Assembly: GCF_014189505.1 (NCBI RefSeq)
Contig: NZ_CP050301.1
Location: 3,727,501-3,791,500 of the forward strand
DNA: 64,000 bases
Direction: 5' to 3'
DNA from: Phyllobacterium sp. 628
Lineage (GTDB): Bacteria; Pseudomonadota; Alphaproteobacteria; Rhizobiales; Rhizobiaceae
Each line of letters starts with the position of its first letter. Position 1 is the stretch's first letter. The translations under genes and the position numbers were made by a program. The notes under the pieces are model-generated. The model saw only the letters and a program-made list of their open reading frames with translations, did no database searches and was not told the origin of the DNA. Positions 1-7,744 of this stretch are shown piece after piece.

Positions 1-330
1 GCGCACGCCGGGCATCAGATGATCCAGCATCCAGCGCGTGCCGATGCTGCCGTCCTGCGCCTTGACCGTCACGGCAATGGTAAATGGCCGTGACGGGCTC
101 GATGACAGCGTGTAGGTGCGCAGCACGGCTTCGGGCTGTGTTGGCAGCTCGAAGGTCATGAACTGTCCCGGCTCATAGCGAAACCAGTTCTGATTGTCCG
201 AGCGGAAGGTAAACGTCTTCACATTCGGGGCTTCCTCAATGATCGACAGACACTCCAGCAGGTGCAGCCGGTCATTCCATGGCTGCATCTGGTCGAGGTG
301 CGGGTAAGACTGAGGAACGCCCATATTCAT
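1..330 (-). CDS. gbcB: GbcB-like ferredoxin/NAD(P)H reductase, N-terminal part (runs off window)
   Basis: The first 110 codons of a reductase that would pass electrons from NAD(P)H to the Rieske oxygenase encoded just upstream. The visible part is the start of a ferredoxin-reductase-type FAD-binding barrel, with a Tyr-Glu-Pro-Gly-Gln-Phe segment near residue 53 and the flavin-binding Arg-Thr-Tyr-Thr-Leu-Ser-Ser motif near residue 73. The NAD and 2Fe-2S domains lie outside the window. The start is the ATG at 330; a second in-frame ATG at 324 is also possible. It begins 8 bases after the gbcA stop, so the two are surely co-transcribed. Family assignment rests on the motif and on the neighbour; the exact electron-transfer partner is inferred. 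Confidence 0.75.
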   Translation of the reverse strand, partial: MNMGVPQSYPHLDQMQPWNDRLHLLECLSIIEEAPNVKTFTFRSDNQNWFRYEPGQFMTFELPTQPEAVLRTYTLSSSPSRPFTIAVTVKAQDGSIGTRWMLDHLMPGVR

Positions 331-338
331 TGTGTACC

Positions 339-1583
339 TTATGCTACCTTGCTGAGCCGCGTATCGCCGCCGGAAAGCCGCTCTTCCATGAACTTGCAGT
401 ACCATTCGAGGAACTGCAGCACACCACCTTCATGCTCGACCGAATAAGGGCCGGGCTCATAGGCAGGCGAGCGGATGCCGAAAGCGTTTTCTTCCACAAT
501 ACGGCGGTCCTGATCGTTGGTTTCGGTCCAGACGTGTGTCAGTTCCTCAAGATTGTAATCGACACCTTCGACGGCATCCTTGTGCACCAGCCACTTGGTC
601 GTGACCTGCGTTTCATCCGGACCAAGCGGCAGCACGCGGAAGGAAATCGCGTGGTCGCCAAGGATATGGTTCCACGTCGTTGGATAGTGGAACAGCAGCA
701 GCGAGCCGATCTGCTTTTCGTTGACGGTTTCGCTGAGCTGTTTGCCGACGGCGCGGCGTCCGGTCATCGTATAGCTTTCTGCTTCACGCAACAGCGGCAC
801 GCGGGTGGCACGGTACTGGCCGTCGTCGGACATGCGGAAAGTGCTTGGGAGGCCGGCAGCTTCGCAACGCTGCCAATGTTCGACGATTTCCGGATCATCG
901 CCAGCGCCCTGCACACCAGTCACGCTTGGCGCTTCGGGGAAGGTCTTGCACAGTTCCGGGTGGTTGGCGACGCAGTGATAGCACTCGCGATTGTTTTCCC
1001 AGACCAGCTTCCAGTTGCCTTTTTCGACGATGGTACTCTGGTAGGCAACCTTCGTTTCAGCCAGGCGATGCGGCGCAAGATATGGCTCGATCAGCGCGCG
1101 GGTGGCACTGAAATCCACCGGATTCTGAGCGAGGCAGATGAAGACATAGCCGCCGACGCTTTCGCACTGGACTGGCTTCAGACTGTGCTGGCTGGGGTCG
1201 AAATCATCGCCCATCTGGCGCGCAAACAACAGGCGGCCATCCAGTTCATAGGTCCATTGGTGATAGGGGCAAACGAGCTTGGCGGACGTGCCACGTTCTG
1301 CCGAGCAGACGCGCGAGCCGCGATGGCGGCAGGAATTGTGGAACGCACGGATCTGGTTCTGGCGGTCACGCACGATCACCACAGGATAATCGCCAACCTG
1401 CACGGTAAAGAAATTACCAGGCTTGGCGACTTCGCAATCATGGCCGATAAACAGCCAGTCGCGGTAAAAGATATTCTCCATATCCAGCCGGTAATAATCC
1501 GGATCTGAATAGAAAGCCTGTTCGAGGCCGTAGCCGGGTTTCCGGTTCTTCAGGTTCCGGAGCAGTTCATTGCGAATATCCAT
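339..1583 (-). CDS. gbcA: Rieske oxygenase, glycine betaine demethylase large subunit (GbcA-like)
   Basis: A 414-residue Rieske non-heme iron oxygenase, probably removing one methyl from glycine betaine (or a related quaternary amine) to give dimethylglycine and formaldehyde. The Rieske cluster ligands are Cys85-x-His87 and Cys105-x2-His108. The mononuclear iron site is seen in the Asn-Asn-Arg-Glu-Cys-Tyr-His motif with His203 and His208, and a later Asp in the Asn-Asp-Gln-Asp-Arg segment. The ATG at 1583 is preferred because a GAGGCGAGG ribosome-binding site precedes it and the family starts near there; an in-frame ATG at 1682 would add 33 unconserved-looking residues. A cobalamin riboswitch lies upstream and gbcB follows. 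Related stachydrine and carnitine oxygenases share these motifs, so the substrate is inferred. Confidence 0.82.
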   Translation of the reverse strand: MDIRNELLRNLKNRKPGYGLEQAFYSDPDYYRLDMENIFYRDWLFIGHDCEVAKPGNFFTVQVGDYPVVIVRDRQNQIRAFHNSCRHRGSRVCSAERGTSAKLVCPYHQWTYELDGRLLFARQMGDDFDPSQHSLKPVQCESVGGYVFICLAQNPVDFSATRALIEPYLAPHRLAETKVAYQSTIVEKGNWKLVWENNRECYHCVANHPELCKTFPEAPSVTGVQGAGDDPEIVEHWQRCEAAGLPSTFRMSDDGQYRATRVPLLREAESYTMTGRRAVGKQLSETVNEKQIGSLLLFHYPTTWNHILGDHAISFRVLPLGPDETQVTTKWLVHKDAVEGVDYNLEELTHVWTETNDQDRRIVEENAFGIRSPAYEPGPYSVEHEGGVLQFLEWYCKFMEERLSGGDTRLSKVA

Positions 1584-1650
1584 GTCGTGTCCTCGCCTCA
1601 ATGTTGCGAAAGAACTGACTGGTGGTGACGGAGGAAGAACGCCTACGCGG

Positions 1651-1674
1651 TCAGCCACCGGCCAATATCCGCAT
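1651..1674 (-). other. possible 7-codon leader ORF below the cobalamin riboswitch
   Basis: A minute frame reading Met-Arg-Ile-Leu-Ala-Gly-Gly-stop. It is noted because the strongest Shine-Dalgarno in the leader, AAGGAG at 1684-1689, sits 9 bases before its ATG at 1674 and directly abuts the last riboswitch hairpin. The same signal is only one base from the ATG at 1682 and about 100 bases from the preferred gbcA start. There is no direct evidence that it is translated. Confidence 0.25.
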
Positions 1675-1690
1675 AAAATCATGCTCCTTG

Positions 1691-1940
1691 ATCGCCCACC
1701 GCGATCAGTCGGTTTTCAGTCCCGAGGCTGGTTTCCGGGCTCTGGAGTTGCCGTGTCGGCGGTCACGACGCCTTCCCGGGGTTGTGACCCAGTGGCTTTT
1801 ATGCCGTGTTTCACTCCAATACCGTTGCGGGGGCAGCGCCGGGTTCAAGAATGAAGAAATCCACCGGATTTCACCGCTCTATACCGGCTTCCCAATTCTC
1901 CGCCTTCCCTAGAAAAGCGGCACCTCAAGTGCTCCGATAA
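1691..1940 (-). promoter_or_regulatory. cobalamin (AdoCbl) riboswitch
   Basis: Read on the minus strand, the leader carries the conserved blocks of a cobalamin riboswitch in order: GAGGTGCC near 1926, GGGAAGCCGGT near 1890, a GCTGCCCCCGCAACGGTA block near 1828, GCCACTG near 1797, CGGGAAGGCG near 1774 and the B12 box GAGCCCGGAAACCAGCCTC at 1725-1743. A perfect GATCGC/GCGATC hairpin (1690-1706) follows and touches an AAGGAG signal, which could be the expression platform. The downstream gene is gbcA on the same strand, about 107 bases away. Such elements normally lower expression when adenosylcobalamin is abundant. Control of a betaine demethylase is not a usual target. Confidence 0.9.
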
Positions 1941-2053
1941 AAGCATTCGGCATGAAAAAAGAATAGGTGCGGAAACGACATCCCATTTACGTAAGACGAC
2001 ACCGATCGTCCGTGTACACTATGTCGCAGATTGGCGATTGAATTACCCTTGGT

Positions 2054-2764
2054 TCAATCGAGAACAACCAGCTCCTCGAAATGCTTCATATCGGCAAAGC
2101 TGCAGAAAGCTGGCGGATTGAGCGCAATCACCGGCGCTTCACGCTGGATAAATGCTAGACAATCATCCAGCAGCTCCTGCCATGCCGCCAGCCTGTCATC
2201 CGGGAATCGCTCGATCACGTAGGCGAGTGTGATATGGAAAACATAGGTGTCGTGATCAGGATGGCGATATCCGAACGGAACAGCCAATGCGTCACGCCAG
2301 GCGCGCAGTATCCGCTCGTCATACTCGCTTGCGCCAGCCACGGTGAGTCCCGCAGGCGTCACGTCGACCACCTTTACATTGAACGGCCCGCAACCTTCGA
2401 AATCCTGCAGACGATCCACATAAAGCCGGGTCATGTCATCGATGCTGGTGTCGAGCGGCACATCATCCGGCCAGAAAGACGCACGGCGGCGGTATTCGAT
2501 GATACCCTGAAACAATGTCATGTGCAGGCTGGAAACCGGCGTGAATGCCAGCCGACTGGCATCCGGCATTGCCAGCATGCGCTCGCGCACAGCGATCACA
2601 GCCTTTTCCGATTCTGAACCTTTGACCAAATGACTGACCACGGTATTGCCGGGCTCGATCAGGAAATTACCCGATGTGTCATAACGTCTGCCAAGGTGCT
2701 GCGGCGGCTCCGGATGCTGACTGACGGCAAAACGGGCAAGAGACGGCTTGATCAGGTCGAGCAT
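2054..2764 (-). CDS. DUF1868 family 2H-phosphoesterase-like protein
   Basis: A 236-residue protein with the two His-x-Thr motifs of the 2H phosphoesterase superfamily: His81-Met-Thr83 and His177-Ile-Thr179. In this fold the motifs face each other and hydrolyse cyclic phosphodiesters or related bonds, but the substrate of the DUF1868 branch is not known to me. The ATG at 2764 has GGAG seven bases upstream; a longer frame from 2812 has no such signal. It lies 116 bases downstream of fucD on the same strand and could be the last gene of the sugar operon, although nothing in its sequence ties it to sugar breakdown. Confidence 0.75.
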   Translation of the reverse strand: MLDLIKPSLARFAVSQHPEPPQHLGRRYDTSGNFLIEPGNTVVSHLVKGSESEKAVIAVRERMLAMPDASRLAFTPVSSLHMTLFQGIIEYRRRASFWPDDVPLDTSIDDMTRLYVDRLQDFEGCGPFNVKVVDVTPAGLTVAGASEYDERILRAWRDALAVPFGYRHPDHDTYVFHITLAYVIERFPDDRLAAWQELLDDCLAFIQREAPVIALNPPAFCSFADMKHFEELVVLD

Positions 2765-2880
2765 GGAAACTCCGAAGCGTGAAAACCAAAATATCCCATG
2801 CCGATGGTTCACACCGGCACGGGAATAGTTCTGTCGCCATAGAGCACATATTTGTCAGGCAGATGAAACTCTACCCGTTT

Positions 2881-4158
2881 CTATGGCCGGTAGAGATATT
2901 CCTCGATCGACGCTGCCTTCATCTCGATGGAGAAGCCCGGTAGCGACGGCGGCATATAGGCTGCGTCCTGAATGTTGCAGGGATCGATGAAATGCTCGTG
3001 CAGGTGGTCGACATATTCGATCACCCGGCCCTCTTTGGTACCCGACACAGCCACGTAGTCGATCATCGACAGGTGCTGCACATATTCGCAGAGTCCCACG
3101 CCGCCCGCATGCGGCCAAACCGGCAGGTCATACTTCGCTGCGATCAGCAACACGGCCAGCACTTCGTTGAGCCCGCCCATGCGGCAGGAATCGATCTGCA
3201 CCACGTCGATGGCACCCTCGGCGATGAACTGCTTGAACATGATCCGGTTCTGGCACATCTCGCCGGTTGCAACCTTCACCGGCTTGATCGCTGCACGAAT
3301 CTTGCGGTGACCGGCCACATCGTCCGGGCTGGTGGGCTCTTCAATGAAGAACGGCTTGACGAAGGCAAGCTTGTTGACCCAGTCAATGGCCTCATTCACC
3401 TCCCATACCTGATTGGCATCGATCATCAGAATGCGGTCGGGGCCGATCACCTCACGCGCAATGGTCAGGCGGCGAATATCGTCTTCAAGATCCCGGCCAA
3501 CCTTCATCTTGATGTGATTGAAACCGGCATCCACCGCTTCCTGACAGAGGCGGCGCAGCTTTTCGTCGGAGTAACCGAGCCAGCCCGCTGACGTGGTGTA
3601 ACAGGGATAGCCCTCGGCTTTCAGTGTTGCGATCCGCTGCTGCTTGCCGCTTTCAGCCTTGCGCAGAATATCGAGCGCTTCCTCCCGCGTCAGTACATCG
3701 GTGAGATAGCGGAAGTCGACAATGTTGACGATCTCTTCCGGCGTCATCTCGCCCACCAGCTGCCAGACCGGCTTTCCGGCCTCCTTCGCAAGCAAGTCCC
3801 AGACCGCATTGACCACAGCGCCTGTGGCCAGATGCATCGCCCCCTTGTCGGGCCCGATCCAGCGCAACTGGCTGTCACCGGTGATGAAATGCCAGAACCG
3901 GCCCGGATTTTCCTTCACCCAGTCCAGTTCCAGACCAATAACGAGATGCTTCATGGCTTCGATTGCGAGGCAGCAGATTTCATTGCCGCGACCGATTGTG
4001 AAGGTCAGCCCATGACCGGACAGGTCCTTCGCATCCGTATCAAGGATAACGTAGGCGGCGGAATAGTCCGGGTCCGGATTCATGGCGTCCGATCCATCCA
4101 GACTCTGCGAGGTGGGAAAACGGACGTCGAAGACGCGAAGATCGGTAATGCGGGTCAC
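2881..4158 (-). CDS. fucD: L-fuconate dehydratase (enolase superfamily)
   Basis: A 425-residue enolase-superfamily enzyme that dehydrates L-fuconate to 2-keto-3-deoxy-L-fuconate. The expected catalytic groups are visible: Lys217-Met-Lys219 on the second barrel strand, metal ligands Asp247, Glu273/Glu274 and Glu300 (Ala-Thr-Gly-Glu-Met-Cys), and the general-acid His in Trp-Pro-His-Ala-Gly-Gly-Val-Gly. Length and the Arg-Gly-Asn-Glu segment near residue 58 fit FucD rather than generic MR-group dehydratases. The GTG at 4158 is chosen: it has GAAGAGGC upstream and gives the family's usual N-terminus, while the ATG at 4254 would run into the preceding gene. It is the last clear pathway gene of the operon. 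Confidence 0.85.
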   Translation of the reverse strand: MTRITDLRVFDVRFPTSQSLDGSDAMNPDPDYSAAYVILDTDAKDLSGHGLTFTIGRGNEICCLAIEAMKHLVIGLELDWVKENPGRFWHFITGDSQLRWIGPDKGAMHLATGAVVNAVWDLLAKEAGKPVWQLVGEMTPEEIVNIVDFRYLTDVLTREEALDILRKAESGKQQRIATLKAEGYPCYTTSAGWLGYSDEKLRRLCQEAVDAGFNHIKMKVGRDLEDDIRRLTIAREVIGPDRILMIDANQVWEVNEAIDWVNKLAFVKPFFIEEPTSPDDVAGHRKIRAAIKPVKVATGEMCQNRIMFKQFIAEGAIDVVQIDSCRMGGLNEVLAVLLIAAKYDLPVWPHAGGVGLCEYVQHLSMIDYVAVSGTKEGRVIEYVDHLHEHFIDPCNIQDAAYMPPSLPGFSIEMKAASIEEYLYRP

Positions 4159-4195
4159 AATGTGCCTCTTCAATAATGTTGGAATCAGAGCACCT

Positions 4196-5041
4196 TTAAA
4201 CGTCGGCGCGCGCCACCTGTTTCTGGATGCCAAGGCCTTCAATGCCGAGCTCAATCACATCACCCGCTTTGAGATAACGCGGCGGCTTCATGCCCATGCC
4301 AACGCCGGGTGGTGTGCCGGTCGAGATCACGTCACCGGGATGCAGCGACATGAATTGGCTCAGATAGGAGACGAGGAAGGCAACGCCGTAGACCATCGTC
4401 TTGGTGGAACCGTTCTGCATGGTCTCGCCATTGACCTTCAGCCACATGCCAAGGTTTTGCGGATCGGCCACTTCATCTTTGGTAACCAGCCACGGACCGG
4501 TTGGTCCGAATGTGTCGCAGGACTTGCCCTTGGTCCATTGCCCGGCGCGCTCGGTCTGGAATGCACGCTCGCTGACATCATGCACCGTGCAGTAGCCGGC
4601 AACGTAATCCAGTGCTTCGGCTTCGCTTACATATTTCGCTGTCCGCCCGATAACGACGCCGAGTTCGACTTCCCAATCGGTCTTCTCAGAACCGCGCGGA
4701 ATAACAAGATCGTCATTTGGTCCGACAATCGCCGAAGTGGCTTTCATGAAAATGACGGGTTCCGGCGGCACGGCCATGCCGGATTCCGCTGCGTGATCCG
4801 CATAGTTGAGACCGATACAGATGAACTTGCCCGTACCGGCAATGCAGGCGCCAAGACGCGGATTGCCATCGACAACCGGCAGGCCTTCGACATCTTGAGC
4901 AGACAGTTTGCCCAGCGCTGCAGGATCAAGTGCAGCACCAGAAAGATCGCCGACTTTGCCAGAGAGGTCGCGGATCCGGCCCTGCGCATCGAGCACACCG
5001 GGCTTTTCCTGTCCTGCTTCGCCGTAACGTAGAAATTTCAT
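4196..5041 (-). CDS. fumarylacetoacetate-hydrolase-family enzyme, probable 2,4-diketo-3-deoxy-L-fuconate hydrolase
   Basis: A 281-residue FAH-family protein. In the non-phosphorylating fucose route this position is filled by the hydrolase that cleaves 2,4-diketo-3-deoxy-L-fuconate to pyruvate and L-lactate. The family's divalent-metal site is visible in Trp-Glu-Val-Glu-Leu-Gly-Val-Val-Ile-Gly (about residue 122) and in the following Val-His-Asp-Val-Ser-Glu-Arg loop, and the C-terminal Ser-Thr-Gly-Thr-Pro-Pro-Gly-Val-Gly motif is intact. The start has GGAAGGAA nine bases upstream. It lies between the SDR gene and fucD, which supports the assignment. Proteins of this family are often labelled ureidoglycolate lyase; the context argues against that. 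Confidence 0.75.
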   Translation of the reverse strand: MKFLRYGEAGQEKPGVLDAQGRIRDLSGKVGDLSGAALDPAALGKLSAQDVEGLPVVDGNPRLGACIAGTGKFICIGLNYADHAAESGMAVPPEPVIFMKATSAIVGPNDDLVIPRGSEKTDWEVELGVVIGRTAKYVSEAEALDYVAGYCTVHDVSERAFQTERAGQWTKGKSCDTFGPTGPWLVTKDEVADPQNLGMWLKVNGETMQNGSTKTMVYGVAFLVSYLSQFMSLHPGDVISTGTPPGVGMGMKPPRYLKAGDVIELGIEGLGIQKQVARADV

Positions 5042-5066
5042 CGTTCATTCCTTCCAATTTCTTGAG

Positions 5067-5209
5067 AGGAGACTTCTGACAATTTATCCTGATGAGGGAG
5101 CTGGTGCGGTTTTCGAGAACCGGAGCGCAGTGGACATTTTCGTCCATGAGCACCGGAAGCGCAGAAAGACGCATCAGATACCCATCAGGGTGAATTGGCG
5201 AAGTCTCCT
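5067..5209. repeat. 143-bp palindromic intergenic element (RIME-like)
   Basis: The whole gap between the SDR and FAH genes is one palindromic unit. Its ends are perfect 10-base inverted repeats, AGGAGACTTC (5067-5076) and GAAGTCTCCT (5200-5209), followed inward by an imperfect match between 5081-5107 and 5169-5197 (CTGATG pairs with CATCAG, GGTGCG with CGCATC). Inner hairpins are GGTTTTCGAGAACC near 5108 and TGGAC/GTCCA near 5130-5146. The right end overlaps the SDR stop codon. The size and double-palindrome layout resemble rhizobial RIME elements; this is by recall and was not aligned. Confidence 0.6.
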
Positions 5210-5942
5210 AGACGGTCCAGCCGCCATCAATGTTATAGGCCTGCCCAGTCGTGTAGGTCGCACCGGCGAGATAAACGGCAAAGTCGGCAATTTCTTCGGG
5301 CAGGCCGAGACGGCCCATCGGCTGCCGGGCGATAAAGGCAGCACGAGCGGCCTCGTAGTCACCACCGGCGCGCATGCGCTGTTCCAGCGACGGGCTTTCA
5401 ACCGTGCCCGGGCAGATGGCGTTGCAGCGAATGCCCTGCGTGATGTAGTCTGCGGCCACAGCCTTGGTCAGACCGAGCACGGCCGCCTTGGTCACACCAT
5501 AGGCAAAACGATTCGGCACACCCTTCACGCTGCTGGCAACAGACGACATGTTGATGATCGCGCCACCTTTGCGTTCGATCATCCCCGGCAGCACGGCACG
5601 AATTGTGCGGATCATGGCGCGGACATTCAAATCCAGTGCAAAATCCAGATCGGCATCGGGCATCTCGAGGATGGAGCCGCCATGCACAAATCCGGCGCAA
5701 TTGAACAGCACGTCAACAGGGCCGATCTCACCGATAACCGCCGTGACTTCCTCGGTTTTCAGGACATCCAGTTTGCGCGGCTGGATACCAGCCTCTTTCG
5801 GCAGAGCATCGAGCAACTCTTGGTTGATATCAGTTGCATGAACCACGGCGCCTTCACGCGCAAAAGCCAGCACCGATGCACGCCCGATGCCCTGCCCTGC
5901 GGCTGTAACCAAAACGCGCTTGCCTTCAAGCTTCCCTGTCAT
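5208..5942 (-). CDS. short-chain dehydrogenase, probable 2-keto-3-deoxy-L-fuconate dehydrogenase
   Basis: A 244-residue classical SDR. The NAD-binding Thr-Ala-Ala-Gly-Gln-Gly-Ile-Gly motif is at residues 13-20, the Asn-Cys-Ala-Gly stretch at 81-84, and the catalytic Ser133/134, Tyr148 and Lys152 (Tyr-Gly-Val-Thr-Lys) are in place. The lack of an inserted domain and the Asp39 after strand beta-2 suggest NAD+ rather than NADP+. In the fucose pathway an SDR oxidises the C4 hydroxyl of 2-keto-3-deoxy-L-fuconate to the diketo acid, the substrate of the FAH-family enzyme encoded next. It could instead be the sugar 1-dehydrogenase, as both steps are done by SDRs in some bacteria. Confidence 0.78.
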   Translation of the reverse strand: MTGKLEGKRVLVTAAGQGIGRASVLAFAREGAVVHATDINQELLDALPKEAGIQPRKLDVLKTEEVTAVIGEIGPVDVLFNCAGFVHGGSILEMPDADLDFALDLNVRAMIRTIRAVLPGMIERKGGAIINMSSVASSVKGVPNRFAYGVTKAAVLGLTKAVAADYITQGIRCNAICPGTVESPSLEQRMRAGGDYEAARAAFIARQPMGRLGLPEEIADFAVYLAGATYTTGQAYNIDGGWTV

Positions 5943-5970
5943 ATCAAAATTTCCCTTCAGCCTATGCGCC

Positions 5971-6426
5971 TCACGCGCGTTTGATCCTGCGTTCAGCTAT
6001 TAGAATATGGTCGGCGGCGAGCACAACCTCGTCGTGCTGGTTGATCACTTCGCAGCGCTCGACAACCCGGCCGCTGTCTGGCCGCTTTGGATCATCCTCT
6101 TTGGCGCCGATGGTCACGCGCGTGCGGATCGTATCGCCGATAAACACCGGCCGCACAAACCTCAGCCGGTCATAGCCATAGGAAAAAGCCACCGGATTGA
6201 TCAGGCTTGCAGTCAAGCCGACGCCAATGGAAAAGACCATGGTGCCGTGCGCAACCCGCTGGCCGAATGGGGTCGTTTTGGCAAACTCCGCATCCATGTG
6301 GTGCGGGAAGAAATCGCCCGTATGACCTGCGTGTACCACGAAATCCGTTTCGGTGATCGTGCGCCCCGTCGTGGTGCGGACATGGCCGGGTTCGTAGTCT
6401 TCAAAATAGATCGCTTGTTCTGACAT
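5971..6426 (-). CDS. MaoC-like hotdog-fold dehydratase
   Basis: A 151-residue single-domain MaoC/R-specific hydratase-like protein with the family pattern [11 protein letters not shown] near residue 28, an Ala-His-Gly-Thr-Met segment near 59 and a C-terminal Arg-Phe-x-Arg-Pro-Val-Phe-x-Gly-Asp-Thr motif. Relatives hydrate enoyl-CoA, yet no other CoA enzyme is in this operon. Its ATG immediately follows the stop of the Gfo/Idh/MocA gene (no gap), so translational coupling is likely. The hydrated or dehydrated substrate is probably a sugar-derived acid, which is inference only. Confidence 0.75.
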   Translation of the reverse strand: MSEQAIYFEDYEPGHVRTTTGRTITETDFVVHAGHTGDFFPHHMDAEFAKTTPFGQRVAHGTMVFSIGVGLTASLINPVAFSYGYDRLRFVRPVFIGDTIRTRVTIGAKEDDPKRPDSGRVVERCEVINQHDEVVLAADHILIAERRIKRA

Positions 6427-7515
6427 TCAGACCTCCGGCTTTCGGGCGAGTGGTGTCGCGGGGGAAGCACTCGATTGATACGCCGCTTCGACCAGTGCCA
6501 TCGTATGCCAGCTGTCTTCAACCGAGCTGACAAGCTCCTTGTCCTCGCCGCTGGCAAAACGCTGCAGATTGGCCATCCGCCCGACAAAGGCATCCGGGAA
6601 CCAGGCGCCTTGCAGCGGAACGTTGATCCAGTTCGAGCCACCTTTTGGAAAAATCATCAACTCGTCCGGTTCGCCGCGCGGATAGTCCAGATTGACGCCC
6701 AGCTTCACATAGGCCGCGCCCTCTGTACCGCTGATACGGAATTCGCAGGCCTGAAACTTGCGGCCAAATTTGTGATCGTGGTTGATCGACAGCGAACACC
6801 GCACGTGATCGCCATAATCAAGAATGGCACTTGTGCGTGTCTGCGCCACTTTGTGATTGGGATGACCCAGTGTCTTGGCGTGCACACCCAGTGGGTTGCC
6901 GAGAATTTGCCGGATCAGATCGATATAATGGATCGAGTGCATGGCAATCTCGACCCGTGGCAGATCGGCCAGAAACGGCCACAGCGACCATGGTGTATCC
7001 AGCGCCAGCCAGGCATCGAAATCAATGACCTCTCCCAGCCAGCCCTTGGCGATGGCATCTTTCAGCGCCAGCATCATCGGCGCGAACCGCAGCTGGAAAT
7101 TCACAGCTGCAGTGATATTCCTGTCCCGGCAAATGCGCAGAATCTCCGAAGCTTCGTCAAGATCGCTGCCCATCGGCTTCTGGATCAGGGCGAAGGATCC
7201 TTCCGGCAATGCCCGCAACACATCCGCGTGCCTTGCAGGCGGTGTTGCGAGATCGAAGATCGCGTTTTCTACGGCAGCCGCCTCGGCAATGGAGGCATAG
7301 GCTTTGACATTCCATTCACCCGCAATCTTGCCTGCCTTGGCCTGATCCGGATCGAACAGCCCGGCAATGGGAAAGCCGCCCTTCTTATAGGCCGGATAAT
7401 GCGCATCACCGACAATGCTGCCAGCGCCGAAGGTTACAATCGGTCGCAGCTTGACGGGTAAAGGCCAACTTTGCTGCAAGGTGATTGGGTTGAAGGGATT
7501 TGTAAGTGTTTGCAC
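6427..7515 (-). CDS. Gfo/Idh/MocA-family oxidoreductase
   Basis: A 362-residue NAD(P)-dependent oxidoreductase with an N-terminal Rossmann domain (Phe-Gly-Ala-Gly-Ser-Ile-Val-Gly near residues 29-36) and a C-terminal alpha/beta substrate domain. The Gln-Lys-Pro motif (about residue 116), whose Lys is catalytic in the family, reads Ile-Gln-Lys-Pro-Met-Gly, and a His-Ser-Ile-His-Tyr-Ile-Asp segment holds the usual catalytic Asp and His. It may oxidise L-fucose or a related sugar at C1 to the lactone, filling a step for which no other candidate is present. The assigned start is a GTG at 7515 with a weak ribosome-binding site; the reading frame begins about 15 bases from a palindromic repeat that separates it from the mutarotase gene. 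Confidence 0.75.
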   Translation of the reverse strand: MQTLTNPFNPITLQQSWPLPVKLRPIVTFGAGSIVGDAHYPAYKKGGFPIAGLFDPDQAKAGKIAGEWNVKAYASIAEAAAVENAIFDLATPPARHADVLRALPEGSFALIQKPMGSDLDEASEILRICRDRNITAAVNFQLRFAPMMLALKDAIAKGWLGEVIDFDAWLALDTPWSLWPFLADLPRVEIAMHSIHYIDLIRQILGNPLGVHAKTLGHPNHKVAQTRTSAILDYGDHVRCSLSINHDHKFGRKFQACEFRISGTEGAAYVKLGVNLDYPRGEPDELMIFPKGGSNWINVPLQGAWFPDAFVGRMANLQRFASGEDKELVSSVEDSWHTMALVEAAYQSSASPATPLARKPEV

Positions 7516-7524
7516 GCTTCAGAT

Positions 7525-7718
7525 ACCCCCCTTTGCCCTGTCGGGCTCCGGGGCGAGCCACGGGTCTCGCCCGTCCTTCGGACCCCCCGCAAGGGGGGAG
7601 ATCAGCCTACACTGCCGTGTCTGCGAAAATTGCAGCATTTCCCATTGTGCAAAGGCGTTTCTGCCAATGTGATCTCCCCCCTTGTGGGGGAGATGTCCGA
7701 CAGGACAGAGGGGGGTGA
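7525..7718. repeat. palindromic repeat element A, copy 1 (long arm - core - short arm)
   Basis: About 194 bases between the dehydrogenase and mutarotase genes. The left arm (7525-7603) is a 'long' arm that contains an extra hairpin, CGGGGCGAGCC/GGTCTCGCCCG. The right arm (7671-7718) is the inverted 'short' arm with GATCTCCCCC-CTTGTGGGGGAGAT and a CTGTC/GACAG end. The core of about 65 bases is AT-richer. Two further copies lie at 12111-12308 and 15794-15953. The palindromes could fold strongly in the operon mRNA. Confidence 0.8.
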
Positions 7719-7744
7719 AAGCGCCACTATTCATTCTTCATTCC

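Noticed and set aside
279-1508. Long plus-strand open frame over gbcA
   Set aside because: It is antisense to a Rieske oxygenase with intact motifs and has no recognisable domain or ribosome-binding site.
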